Part shown: piece by piece, positions 12,101-23,539 of the stretch
Layout: the number at the start of each line of letters is the position of its first letter
How positions within the stretch are numbered: position 1 is the first letter of the stretch
DNA from: Gordionus sp. m RMFG-2023
Taxonomy: Eukaryota; Nematomorpha; Gordioida; Chordodea; Parachordodidae
Direction of reading: 5' to 3'
DNA length: 64,000 nt
NCBI RefSeq assembly: GCF_954871325.1
Contig: NC_088776.1
Coordinates: 32,536,508-32,600,507, forward strand
Notes under the pieces: generated by a model
Seen by the model: only the letters and a program-made list of their open reading frames with translations
What the model was told of the DNA's origin: nothing
Databases searched by the model: none
Made by a program: the position numbers and the translations under genes

Positions 12101-15100
12101 CAGAGAAACTTATTATTATATAACTATTTATATTTAATAGGCCTATTTAAATCAGCGGCCATAATGACGATTTCATTCGCGTTTTATATTTGAAATTACT
12201 TTTCTTGGCGCTTTTATCCTTTTTAGTGTCTTTAGAAGTGTCGTTTTTATTGAGCTTGAAATCCTTTTCGAGTTTGGTCCATCTCCTGAACATGAGATCC
12301 CATGTTTCGTCGTGATATAAAGGGCATGCATTATCGGAATTGCGGCTTTTCCTATTGGTATTATCGCTAAGGGGGTGGGAAAAGTCTTTGGGGTAAACGA
12401 ACATATGGTTCTAGTTATATAAAAATAATAATATATCAGAACTTATTATTTAATAATTTATTTTAATGAAGTTCAAATTGTAAAAAAAACTGCTTATAAT
12501 TTATTATTAATCCATCTCATTTAAATTTTATCAATATTTTTTTACCTTATACTATAACCATATGCTTATATTAACAGTCTATAACTACAACTTAGATATA
12601 CTTAGAGAAACATACAGTTATTCGTTTTATATAAATAAAAATTATACTATTACAAATCTTTATTTTTGAAGCTCAGTAATCATTTCAAATCATGTGATAA
12701 AACTTATATAAGAATAAATTATGTGTTTGATTTATCTTTTCAATCAGGAAAAATGGTCAAATGATAAGCATCCTAACAGCAATCATTATAAACTATATGC
12801 TAACGTGATTGTCAAAATTTAGGATTATAATTCTTAGCCTTTCATTTCTAATAATGTCTTAGTTTGATAAACGGCTCTCTCATCTTAATGTATTGGCATA
12901 TTTAAATTGTTTTCTATCAAAAGTTCTCATTTTAGATTGGATCTTTTTCTCTTCTTTTTACAATCAATATTTACATTAAAATTTACGAAATAAACTCATC
13001 AATCTTAAATACCATTATCAAATCGTTTTTTCATAAAATATAAGTAGCTATCGTATTTAACAAGATTAAATAAGAAATAGTAATCGAGATAAAAAAATAA
13101 TCCACTCAGATTAACAAGAATTATTAAATAATTTTTAAAAAATGAACTAATTATTTGCAAATATATTATACCTTAATATTACATATCAAATCCTTGATCA
13201 GTTCATCTAGGTGAATACACATCCTAAAAGGATTTTTGATAAACTTAATTGCTTTTACTAAAGATTTAGAATGTGTTGGAATCAATTCTTCCAAAAGAAC
13301 AGGTGATTGATTTATATCACAGTCGGTGTTTAGTAACTCGTTGAGTTGACTTTTGACTCTCCTCATAAACTTTTGTTGCAAATGCCTCAAATCGAAACTA
13401 GAATTCGTGTTTATATTATTGACGTTAGCTTCAGATTTGTCTGCTGTTTCAATAGAACTGATGGGGTCGTTGATAGTTGGGCTCCAATTTTTTGGTTTTG
13501 ACGAAGAATTAGATGATTGCCTTTTGGCCTGTTTGGAAGAAAATGTAGCAGTCGATGATGATTCATAATTGTGATCCAGGAGACCATTTATGTCAGCGCT
13601 CTTAACCATTTGAACTAGGATGGGCGTTAGTTCGCCTTCTAAAGCTAAAAACCCCTTTTTAAAATTATTGTTTGAATATTTATTAAGTTTAAATATATTA
13701 AAGATATGATCTTTCTTTTAATTTAATTATTCAAATTACCTTAGCAAATGCAGCGGCAGTCATTTGCACCCTACCTTCGTCTGAAGCGTAAATCTTGAGA
13801 TCGTGTCGATAGGTGCTATGGAGTCTGAGCAGACCACATCCTGGGTCATTACTGCTGTTATTACCTGCAATTCATATTTTATATACCCATAATAATGATT
13901 AGAATTAGGATCTATCAAGGGAACTATATTAGAGATAAATATAAATAAATAGCCTGATAAAAGATTGATATATTTTTTACACCCATGTTTATAATGATAA
14001 AATAAAACATTAAATATAAAATTTAGCCAAAGGGACACCATTTCATATTCTTTTACACTGCTTAATATACCACAATTTGTCTACCCTTAAAAAATGTTTT
14101 TTATAAAGCAATATTCTGGAAATAAAAAGTGTGGATAAAAGTTATTTATTACTTCAAATTAAATAACTTTATAACTATTAATATTGTCCTATATAAACGA
14201 GTAGATTTAAAAAACATGATAATACTTTACAAAAAACTTTTTAGGAATATATTTCTAAAAAATAAAATGTGCATAGATCTCGATTCAAACAGAAAATAGT
14301 CTTAGGAAAATAAATACTCAAAATTTCCTATCGATATCTCATGCGTCGCAAACCCGATCTTTCTTAAAAAACAAAATAAATCCTTACCTATGATCTGTGA
14401 GAAAACGAAGGATCTAGTATCAATAATAAGAGGTAAAACCTGCCCTCCCTCCTGGGTACATAGATCTAAAGGCTTTCCCCAAGTCTTCAGCCTGTTGCCT
14501 CCCAGTTTGAGTAAGTTCTCCTCCCCATTTGAGTATAAAGAATAAGGAGGGATCTTTTGTATTCGAGCTACTCGTGTTACTCCTACTTGAAGTTAAAATA
14601 TTTAAGTCAGGGCTTGGATTTAAAGATGATGAGGTTGATTTAATATCTTGAGCTGGCGATTTACTATTCTGATCAACAAGCGGACTTTCGGATGATGAAT
14701 TATTAAGATGGAAAGGCAAATTGCTTTGAATAGGTTTTAAGGGAATTTGAGAGATGGAAGAACGATTTTTAGGGGGTTCTGTTGATGTGGAAGTAGATGT
14801 AGTAGTGCCTTATATATGTGTGTACATAAAATAAAGAAAAGAATTCAAAGACTACCTAAATAATATTTATATTATAAGACCCACAAAATCAATTTTTTTT
14901 GGCCCAATTGTGTACAAAGCCTTTTAGTAAAAAATTTTTTAGGTTAAATGAAATTAGGCCATATATTTTTTTATTCTCTATTTTAAAGTTATGCATAAAA
15001 TTTAAATATTCAGCAATCAATTTGATAATTTAATAGTGTTTATTTATTTTATCTTATTTACTACAAAAAATATAATATGAAATATTTCCTACCTCCTAAT

Positions 15101-18100
15101 TTAAAAAAAATCATTTAATAGTAATATTCAATCAAGAAAAAAAATAAAATATGAAAGAAATATAGCATTCATATTTTTGGGGGCTATGGACTGATTTTAT
15201 ATTTTATTGCTGATGTTACGGCCCACCAGGACTCTAATATATATTAGCAAGCAAGGCCCAGCCCGATCTCCCCGATTCCGAATTTACTTTGGTCTTAGCT
15301 GAGCCTAATTTTTGAAAATATTTTATTTTGGGCTATGACAAAAAAAAAATTTCTAATTTCGGGTTGGGCTTATTCGGGACGAGCCTAATGATACTGGCAA
15401 ATGCAGATCTCTAATTTATATACCATAAAAATAATTTCAAAACATATACTAACAATTTCAATAACACAGATGGTAATAACGAATAAATGGTAATACATGC
15501 TTTTAACTTATCTCATACTCATAATTGTGTTTTATCTTTCAATCAATGATAACCTTTAAATTATAATAATTAATTTGATCTAGGAAACTTGCAGAGCTGT
15601 GACATTTAGTGCTGAGTTTAGAGCTTCCATAGGGTTGATATTTCAATTGAACCTTCCTATTGATCCCTGAAAAATGGCCGTACATCTCTAAAACTTGTTT
15701 GAGTTGCTCAAGTTTAGAAGGGTTTTCCTCTATCATATTAGAATTTGTTTCTTCGGTAAAAATATTTATGTCTTTATTTTTGTCAAGCAAACTGATATTA
15801 GTATTGTAATTGTCTTTAATTTTATCGTCACCTTGATTATCTAAACCAGGAATTAAAGGGTTGTTTTGAGTATTAAAATTGTTATAATTGGTTGAAGTAT
15901 TAAAAGCTTTTGATTGTTGTTTTTTAAATTCCTCTAAAAGGTAGCGGGTTATGTCCAAGATTTCCTTTAGTTGTAGGATTAGTAATTTAAAAAAGATTAC
16001 CTTTAATTGTAGACTTATAGGATTAATAATTAAAGAGTTTAAACCAGATATTTAGCGATTTTAAATAATTCAACAATAGATATCAGCAAATGTAGATATA
16101 GGCCAGTTAATTAAGGTGTGCTATCTTTTACTGTATATGATAAATGTTAAAATGTTGATAAAATGTTCTAACTACTTCCGGTGGAAAATTTGAAGTGAGA
16201 ACGGTAAATATTATTTTATTTTAATCATATTTATTTACAGATTATATGAACATTATAGTTACTCCTAAGACTTAAATTGTAAATTGTAACATTGCTAATA
16301 TGACCCTTCCATAATCAAAACCTACTTAATCGGGCATGGGCTTTTATCTGTCCCTTTTACTTCCCATGGGCGTTTAAGTGAGTGGCTTTGCCACTTACGC
16401 GCACAGGTAACTGCGGCCTGCCCAAAAATCGTGGATGGTTCTCTTAATTATTTTCCCATTTTTTATCCCAGTTTGATGGGTTTTTTTATAAAAGAACCAA
16501 GCGTTGCTCTGTTGTATATATAACTTTTGCTATATGTACGACGTTTAGGGCTAGTGCGCTTAATATCACGTATCACGTAAAATCAATTAAGGGAATTATG
16601 ATTTATATCCTGTCGATAAATAAAATTATAATAAAAATAAATATTTTTTAAAAATAATGAGCATACTTGCAATTGCTTAGGCTTTTTGAGCTTAAGTTCC
16701 CCAGTTTTATACCCATCATATTTAGCGAACAGATCAAAAAATCTATTATGAATTATAAAAATAGGTTAAATTTTACAATATTATAGATAGAGCTATAAAG
16801 ATAATATATCAATTCACACCTTTTTATTACATAGAACTTGTAAATTTTGAAGAAATAGGAATTTATGATCATTTTCTTTAAAAAAATTTTCCTAATATTT
16901 CTTAAAATGTGAATCATTTATTATATTATATGTTAATTAATACTATGCTATAACCATATTATATTAATAAACTTTTGGTGTTTGACTTCCATCTTCATTT
17001 TTTGCTTTGGCGTCCTATCAGCATGCCTTATAACGGCTATAACACATCTCAACTCCATCCTAAAATTGATAATATATACATAAAAAAATAAGGGGAGTTA
17101 CAATTGTAAAAAACGTAATTAAAACATAATGCATTTTTGCTCTTCGTGATTCAAAAATCTACAATACATCTTATTTGATATAAAGTTTTTAATAATATAA
17201 ATCGAATACCAAATTTATTTTATTTTAAAATTTAATACTATTATCATTTAAGCAGGAAGGGCTTTAGTAATTGAAAGAATGAAAAAAATGTCTGTAGCTA
17301 AAAAAATTTGATAGAAGTGTAAATATGTTAGAAATATTAAATATTGCAGTTTTAGTTTAAAGATTAGCAATTAAGATTATTACATTTTTGTTTAAATCGT
17401 ATAATAAAAGCAATTTTACATTTTCCCATATGTGGTAGGTACAATGGGCGGGTCATCTAGTTGATAGGGTATAGTCCAAGGAATATGCAAAGTTGGCGCC
17501 AGTTCTCTCATGATAAAATTCCTAAAAATATTCGAGGTAAAAAATATTATATTTTTTTTATTATAATAAACATTAGAGATGCGCCCAGGTGGACACTTTA
17601 AATTTTAATCCATACCATTGGCCAATACTCAAAAATGATAATTAGCCTTAATAAATAAGAAATTAAATTTATTCAACAATGGATATGAATTTAAATTAAA
17701 AAAAATAAAAAAGATAAAAAGGAAAGAAAATACTTTTAATCTATATTTTATATTTCATAGATTAAATATAAATGATTAATAAAATAATAAAATGATAATA
17801 TTGATGAATTATATCTTTTTATTATTATTTTTGGTATTGGGTATAGGTCAATATCATGTTAGTTGGAGTAAAAGGTAGCATTAGTGCATCTCTGGTAAAT
17901 ATAACAAAAAAAATTGGATTCAACAGGTGCTTAACATAATAAGAATCGTGTATAAACAGACCTGCAGCCCAGCTAGGGTTGTATTTTAATTTTATTCTAA
18001 AAAATACCCGGGTCGGACCTCATATTTTAAATCGCCATATCAAGCCGAGTAAATGATTTCAGGTCCGCTGTTCCCTAGTCTCCATAATGTTAAATAAAAA

Positions 18101-21100
18101 CGATCCTATTTCAATTAAGGAGTTATAAAAGAATATTAACTGTTGTATTTGCCACGACGAGGCACTATATAAATTATCTCAAAATGTCAGAAATATGAAG
18201 ATAAAGAGAACACTCTAAATATAATCTAAGCCGAGATATAATAAATAACCCTAGAATCATGGCACAGTCATCGTAATATTTTCGGGAATTTTTAACAAAA
18301 CTGAAGCCATTCACGTCGCAAACGAAAGATTTACCGTTGGCCCGTAATAAGTCGAATCCACAAACCAATTGCTGAAATTTCAAATTTATAATAAGAAATT
18401 TAATTCGTATCATAAGTCTAATGTAATCACTTTGCAAAGAGATCAATAAATACATCATTTAAATCTATCTCTGTTCTCTACAGGGATCAATTATTTTGCT
18501 CCTTGCATGGTCACCTTACTAAAATTTGTTTCTAATGTATTTTCATTTTAAATTTATATGAATAAAAATGTATTTATTGTGAGTAGAAGTTACAAAATAT
18601 TGTATTTTGATAATTAAGAATACATAAATTTAACTAAATTTAATTATGCAAAAAGAACCGTTAGATATTCTATAAATTTGATTTTCGATTATAAAACCAA
18701 AATCATATAAATCTGTGAAAGACAAATTCTTAACTTGGAATTCCAATTTATTCCGTCTTTAATCAACATAATGCTTTTTATCCGAAATCGGTGTTAAAAA
18801 AATAAGTGAGTTGATTACTAAGAACAGGAAGGTCATGGTACGGTCATTTAACTTGATCAGTTAAGATAAAAAATAAACTCTAATACAGTCAACCCTGCTT
18901 AATTTGGGCATCATTGGGCTAAATCTTTCCAGCTTAGTTGCCCAATTTCTCAAGACTCTAAGCAAAAAAACCTTTTAAAATCTGTTATATTCTTTGTTTC
19001 GCAAAAAGAGAGATAATGTCAAACCATTTCAAATAATTTTTTTAGTTCATCAAAATCATGAGTAAAATTAAGTTTGGGGCAATGTATTATTTTTTCAACT
19101 TTTAATCTATTTCTGAGTCTTTTTTCATACTTAAAATTTTGATTTTACCGGAAATGTATTCCATTATGTTTGGAATAGCTATCCTATGAATTTCCGACAA
19201 TTTTGACATGAATTTATGAACTTAATATAATTTATATTAATTTTTCCATAGATATTTTATAACAATTATAAATGACTCAAAAGTTAAAGGCAAAATTGTC
19301 TATAATTTATAAGATAGATATTCTAAACATGCTGGAATATATTTCCGGTAAAATCAGATTTTTAAGTTTTAAAAAACACGCCCAAAAAATGACTTAAAGT
19401 TGAAAAAAAACTTTGTTGAAAAACATAAAACTGTATAATTTATTATAAAATGGTTGTTTACAAAATAAGAATAAAAATATATAATTAATTTGTGAAATAA
19501 AATATATGTTATATTTTATGTTTATTTGGTACAATGTTTTATTTGAATATTTTTGGATTTATGAATATTGTGAACAGTTCTCATTCAGCACATTCACTAT
19601 GAATATAATGATTTAGAAATTTAATAATTAAATTTTTAAATTAACACTACTCGTTCGTTATATTTGTTTTTTTTATTAATTTTATTATTTGACATGAATA
19701 GTTTTAAAAAGATGATAAAATTTTATAATATAAATTAACGAATGGCACAAAAAATAGTTTTAAAAAGATGATAAAATTTTATAATATAAATTAACGAGTG
19801 GCACAAAAAACAACAAATGCCCACTTTATAAAGGTTTTACGCATATAGATAAAAAATTAAAATCAGTCCACTTTTTAATGTAGACAGTTGTCCAATTTAT
19901 CAAGGCATTTTCTAATAGTAGTTAATAGGAATTCGACTGAGACTCAAAATTATGAGTTGCCTATATTGACTGTATTATTTATAAAAAATAAAGAAAACCT
20001 TAAAAGCTAGGCAAACTTTTCTAGCTATCAACTTCTCTCTTCCATTAAGTATAACCGGATACCTAACCTCTTTGCCTTCCAAATCTCTTTCCACCTTCCC
20101 ATCTAAAGCAGGAGATTTTCTTGCTTCGGCGTGAGCGTAATCTGGTCCTACCGTGTATACTTTAACGTCTGTTCCATCCGTGGGCATGAATTCTTCGTAA
20201 ATGTAACAACCTGTCTATCGTATATGTTTGTACAATTGAAATAAAAATTATTTCGAATACTAATGGGAGTAGATTCCCATAAAAATAATTATTCATACAA
20301 TCTTACAAACTAATTAAAAAGGGGAGAAATAAGTTATTGAGCTGAGTACTGAATAACATGTATTTACAATTTCCTCATAATAATTTTTAAGATATCTATA
20401 GCTATTATACTCTATAGCCTCAAAAATAGATGCAATTTTTTGAAGTTAGTAATTAATAGGTTCCACGATATCTTATTATTTGGATATAATTAACTAAGTG
20501 TATAATAAAAAAAAATTCCTGTTATATCGCATATAAGTCCTGCTTTATTTGTGGCAAATTACCATTTAAACTCAAATTTTTGAGTTCTATGGCTATTATA
20601 ACTAAAAGTACAAAAGTGTATGATAATGACGAAGCGTCAAGTTTACTGCTAGGGAAGCATTTGAAAAACATTTTTCATTTTTAAAAGTCAAGCCATACAA
20701 AAAATTAAGATTTATAAATAAGTGGAATTTGTTTCTGTTTTTGAGTAAAATGTTGATTGATATTTTAAGCATCGAATTTATCAAATGATTTAATGAATCA
20801 TCAAATAAGTGGTTGATTCTTCGTGGCGCTAAACTACTTTGAAAAAAAATATAAACATCTGAAGCTCCTTTATCATTTCAAACATATTTTCCCTTTGGAA
20901 GGCAAGATCAAGAATATGGAAAATTAGAATTAGAAAATTTCCAACCAGTGAGACACTTATATATTTCGATAGATAAACTCTTTTTACAAGTTTTGTAAAA
21001 ATATTTTTGACATTCCTTTTTCAATAATTTATTTCTTCATATCAAAACTTCCCGAGCAAAATAATATTTTAAATAAATTTTTCATAAAATAATTGCGATG

Positions 21101-23233
21101 ACATTTTAAATTAATTAATTTTTTTTTAAAAAATTTTTTATTTGCTTCTCCAAAGCATATTTTTTAAATGTAAAATTACACAATACATTCATATGATTTT
21201 CTCTTTATTGATTAAAAAAATTAGGGTTGTGAACCCAAATTCAGTTTCAAGATTTCTTATCTTTATTTAGCAAAAATTTTGATAACAGGAACTTAATACA
21301 ACCGATTTTCTAAAAGAGGTCTGACTGAACCCACACCAGTCTATATTACCCAGAGTTTAATAGGTTTCCCAAAAATCGTTTCTAGTCTGTGGTTTTAAAA
21401 TATCTAACCAAACAAGTTTAAATCTCTGAACCCGATGTTCACAACCTTGATAAAAATAAACAATTTTTTATTTTCCAATGTTTAACTTAATAAAAAAAAA
21501 TTACACCAAAAATAATAGTAGAAGCATGATTTTTTTCTCTATTTATTTTAAAAAATAAGCAAATGCATAATTTTTTTAGTAGTAAAAATAATATTTATTT
21601 TTTTAAGGTAAAAATAACAGTAATTTTTTAATGTTATAAAAAAATAATATTAATTTTTTTAAACTAAGTCAGATTAGTATTAATATTTTTAACATAGTTT
21701 AAAGATTATATTAATTTTATTTAAGAATTTATTAAGAAAAATTTTAAAAGAAGCGATGATTTTGCTTTTGGATGTTTTATCACTGATCTATGAAATTTAA
21801 CTAGCAGCCTTTGAGAAATAAATCCAATTGCATTCATTGTTTTAATTAAATAATATATATCATAGACCTGCAGAAGTGCCATTTCCATGGCCCAGCCTGG
21901 TTTTTTTCAGAAAATTTTTTTGGCCCAGCACGGTTTTTCTATTTGCAGGACCGATTGGGCATGGATTTTTTTTTTTAAATAAATTCAGACCCAGCCCAGA
22001 TTTTTTAAAAATTTATTCCCTTAATAATGATGATTTAAAATATTTGGTTTTAAAATATAAGGCTCAGCCCAAGTATTCTTTTAACAAAAATTTTCAGGCC
22101 TGGCCCAGGTATTTAAAAAAAATTTCAGGCCCAGCACAGGTATATTTACAAAAACTAAAATATAGCTTGGGTACATGGTCCAGGCTGGCCTATAAGTCTC
22201 TAATATATATAAAAGGCACAATAAATAAGACCTATATAAATTTTTAGAGATAATTCAAGGAAAGGGCACACTTTTGAATGACTAAAAATCTTAATATGCA
22301 TTTAAATCTAAATTTCCAGAGGGCAAAAATTTTCAAATAACATTTAAATAATATATAAAAAATTTTTGGATGGGACTTGCCCCTCTCTAGATGTCCCACT
22401 TTATGCATTGAATATTATAAAAATAGTGATAAAAATTATATGCCAAAAATATTTTCCATGTATATTACTTTTCGGACAAGACTGACACTTGAATAAACAC
22501 TAGATCTACTGCCAATTTTTCTAAATAACCTTTGGCTACCTCCTCCAGCAGATACTGGATAATATATGTACACATTATGATCCTCTGCATTTAAGGGTTT
22601 TTCCACAAAGGGTTTATTAAAGGTCCTGCCATTTATTTCAATATGATCTTCCCCTTCAATCAAATGTTGCGATGCTATTCAAAATTATAAAATATATTAT
22701 TATGTAATTTTTTTTACATGAATCAGGATTAGTTCTATCTAGAACAACATATCTTGGCATTTCCAGCCCTTCATTTTCTAATATTCTATAAACTTCTCTT
22801 CTATGTTTAGTATAATATATCATTTAAATTATAAATTAAAAACCTATCCATTAATTTATATTGCATTGGAAGATCATTAATTATTAAAGGATTTCTCAGT
22901 TTAGAGTATTCAATAGCTTTTTCTAATCTAAATCCTTGAGAATGAAAAGAAATTAAGCAATCTACTATGGGCCAATTTTCAACAGGTTCGTTTAAAATAT
23001 CATTTTGACTGATAATCTACTTAAAAATTATGAGAAAATGCATCAAAAATATTTATACATATGTTGAAATGTATTCAAATTTATCAAGTCTCTGTAATAT
23101 TTCATGCATAGGTTTGGATTTTGATTTCTTCTCCATGGCACATACACCAACGATTATTTGCTTGTGAGAATTATTCTATTTATAAAGATTAAATATATTT
23201 ATATATATATATCAAAATTACATCAAGAGTCAT
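5807..23233 (-). CDS. PPIP5K: Inositol hexakisphosphate / diphosphoinositol-pentakisphosphate kinase (VIP1 family)
   Basis: A bifunctional cytosolic enzyme that makes 1-diphosphoinositol phosphates (InsP8 from InsP7) with its kinase half and can remove them with its phosphatase half. Twenty-one coding exons are read on the minus strand: 23222-23233, 23059-23175, 22844-23016, 22718-22800, 22469-22674, 19999-20214, 18250-18371, 17420-17521, 16973-17059, 16667-16742, 15554-15964, 14440-14808, 13740-13864, 13172-13654, about 12160-12410, 9769-9998, 9110-9264, 8815-8929, 8612-8716, 6626-6754, 5807-6121. Nearly all junctions have GT-AG and keep phase. The sum is about 1,290 codons, close to animal PPIP5Ks (about 1,240-1,430). 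The start at 23233 (MTLD, 12-nt first exon) is chosen because it splices in frame to exon 2 and a TGA lies seven codons upstream. The 3' end of exon 15 is unresolved. Confidence 0.96.
6626..17059 (-). CDS. PPIP5K: PPIP5K exons 9-20: histidine-acid-phosphatase-like domain
   Basis: Exon 9 carries the phosphatase signature [15 protein letters not shown]. Fungal VIP1 enzymes also read RHADRTP, where vertebrates have RHGDRTP. Then come [141 protein letters not shown] and [20 protein letters not shown], all in the family order. Exons 11, 12, 14 and 16 carry long Asn/Ser/Thr/Lys-rich inserts absent from vertebrate enzymes, in surface loops by position. Exon 20 gives [15 protein letters not shown]. 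Confidence 0.95.
6755..8611 (-). other. PPIP5K intron 19, no gene seen
   Basis: A 1.86-kb AT-rich intron. It holds an open frame at 8051-8281 of biased, hydrophobic composition that I read as chance. The phrase GGCCCAAAGTG at about 7724 recurs as TGCCCAAAGTG at about 9664, inside another intron of this gene, a weak sign of a decayed dispersed repeat. Confidence 0.5.
10470..11545 (+). pseudogene. Decayed hAT (ZMYM1/DUF4371 type) transposase in a PPIP5K intron
   Basis: On the strand opposite the host gene. The best piece, 11329-11535, has the dimerisation-domain pattern of this hAT branch: [20 protein letters not shown] followed by [20 protein letters not shown]. In intact relatives the same place reads like TFSTLRRLKTYLRN..RLNGLALLH. 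The upstream open piece 10609-10797 and interrupted frames to 11300 fit the middle of the same protein but are too worn to assign motifs. No terminal repeats could be found. Confidence 0.6.
12411..13171 (-). other. PPIP5K intron 14, no gene seen
   Basis: AT-rich intron with no repeat or reading frame that I can support. Confidence 0.5.
15245..15413. mobile_element. Short hAT-like MITE, GC-rich core
   Basis: The right end reads ATGCAGATCTCTA, the complement of the TAGAGATCTGCAT terminus of the MITE at 52576. The left end reads TAGCAAGCAAGGCCC, a worn version of the same terminus. Flanking 8-mers atatatat and atttatat match at 7 of 8. The interior carries repeated GGCCCAGCCCG and GGGTTGGGCTTATTCGGG blocks, far richer in G+C than the surroundings. 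It lies in a PPIP5K intron. Confidence 0.6.
16300..16480. other. G+C-rich island with hairpin in a PPIP5K intron
   Basis: About 180 bp of intron 10 is markedly richer in G+C than its surroundings. It contains a short hairpin, AGTGAGTGGC-ttt-GCCACTTAC (about 16377-16399), followed by GCGCACAGGTAACTGCGGCC. No reading frame, tRNA box pair or target duplication was found. It may be a decayed SINE or MITE. Confidence 0.3.
17420..23233 (-). CDS. PPIP5K: PPIP5K exons 1-8: N-terminal lobe and ATP-grasp kinase
   Basis: The segment opens with [20 protein letters not shown], the pre-ATP-grasp domain that binds inositol phosphate. Next come [20 protein letters not shown] and [19 protein letters not shown]. 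The ATP-grasp core shows [20 protein letters not shown] with the ATP-binding lysine of VEKP, the glycine-rich [20 protein letters not shown], then [20 protein letters not shown] and [13 protein letters not shown]. The metal site is in [14 protein letters not shown]. One conserved position differs: the usual EKLIAWKVCLAFK reads [13 protein letters not shown] here. Exon 8 ends in [11 protein letters not shown]. Introns here hold two hAT MITEs, a pogo-like MITE and a short hAT-like MITE, listed separately. Confidence 0.95.
17574..17894. mobile_element. hAT-like MITE in a PPIP5K intron
   Basis: The termini are TAGAGATGCGC on the left and the complement of CAGAGATGCAC on the right. Flanking 8-mers ataaacat and gtaaatat agree at 6 of 8. 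It is 321 bp, AT-rich and has no coding capacity. A second G+C-containing patch at about 17955-18095 (cctgcagcccagc to ggtccgctgttcc) may be another worn MITE of the GC-rich family. Confidence 0.55.
18886..19972. mobile_element. Non-autonomous pogo/Tc1-like element in a PPIP5K intron
   Basis: It begins CAGTCAACCCTGCTTAATTT and ends with the complement of CAGTCAATATAGGC, flanked by TA on both sides (18884-18885 and 19973-19974), as expected for the Tc1/mariner/pogo group. Length is 1,087 bp, without a transposase. A near-palindrome occupies about 19115-19380, with arms around GATTTTACCGGAAATGTATT and its worn complement. A 56-bp direct duplication lies at 19698-19809 (gatgataaaattttataata). 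Confidence 0.55.
20215..21221 (-). other. Left part of PPIP5K intron 5, no gene seen
   Basis: AT-rich intronic sequence. A minus-strand open frame at 20602-20784 has no recognisable motif or codon character and is taken as chance. Confidence 0.45.
21222..21449. mobile_element. Short hAT-like MITE (GGTTGTGAAC ends)
   Basis: The left end TAGGGTTGTGAACCC and right end GTTCACAACCTTG form inverted repeats that resemble the hAT termini at 180 and 4211 (CAGGGATGTGAACCC). Flanking 8-mers aaaaaaat and ataaaaat match at 7 of 8, though A-rich flanks make that weak. It is 228 bp with no coding sequence, in PPIP5K intron 5. Confidence 0.5.
21863..22202. mobile_element. GC-rich hAT-like MITE
   Basis: The ends are TAGACCTGCAGAAGTGCC and the complement of TAGAGACTTATAGGCC, flanked by atatatca and atatatat (6 of 8). 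The interior is a set of alternating GGCCCAGC(C/A)C and A/T-rich blocks like those at 15245, 51993 and 52576. The open frame that crosses it on the plus strand simply translates these blocks and is not a gene. Confidence 0.55.
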
Positions 23234-23308
23234 TCTGATATAAATCTTAGGACTTCATTCATTCATTCATTACCAGGAGTTGTAGCGTTCACCAAGTATA
23301 TTCACTAG

Positions 23309-23531
23309 TAGTGTTGTTAAACGGCTCTATTTGAGCCGATTTTTAAAAACGGCTAGTTCAATATTTTGGCCAGAAAAATTTTGCCTAAGCCTCGAGACTT
23401 CGCTAATAGATGTATAAACCTATGTGATATCTATGACCAAAATCTTCAGTTTTTCATAAACTTTTTCTGGCTTAAATATTGAGTTAGCCGTTTTTAAAAA
23501 TCGGCTCAAATCGAGCCGTTTAACAACACTA
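23309..23531. mobile_element. hAT MITE with long terminal inverted repeats, perfect TSD
   Basis: A 223-bp element starting TAGTGTTGTTAAACGGCTC and ending in its complement. The inverted repeats extend about 68 bp, through GAGCCGATTTTTAAAAACGG and the CAATATTT/CAGAAAAA region. The duplication ttcactag is perfect (23301-23308 and 23532-23539). It sits 75 bp upstream of the inferred PPIP5K start codon, so it could lie in the promoter or 5' UTR. Confidence 0.88.
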
Positions 23532-23539
23532 TTCACTAG

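Noticed and set aside
21876-22247. A 123-codon plus-strand protein gene.
   Set aside because: It is a translation of alternating GGCCCAGC and A/T blocks of a MITE and runs across its end.
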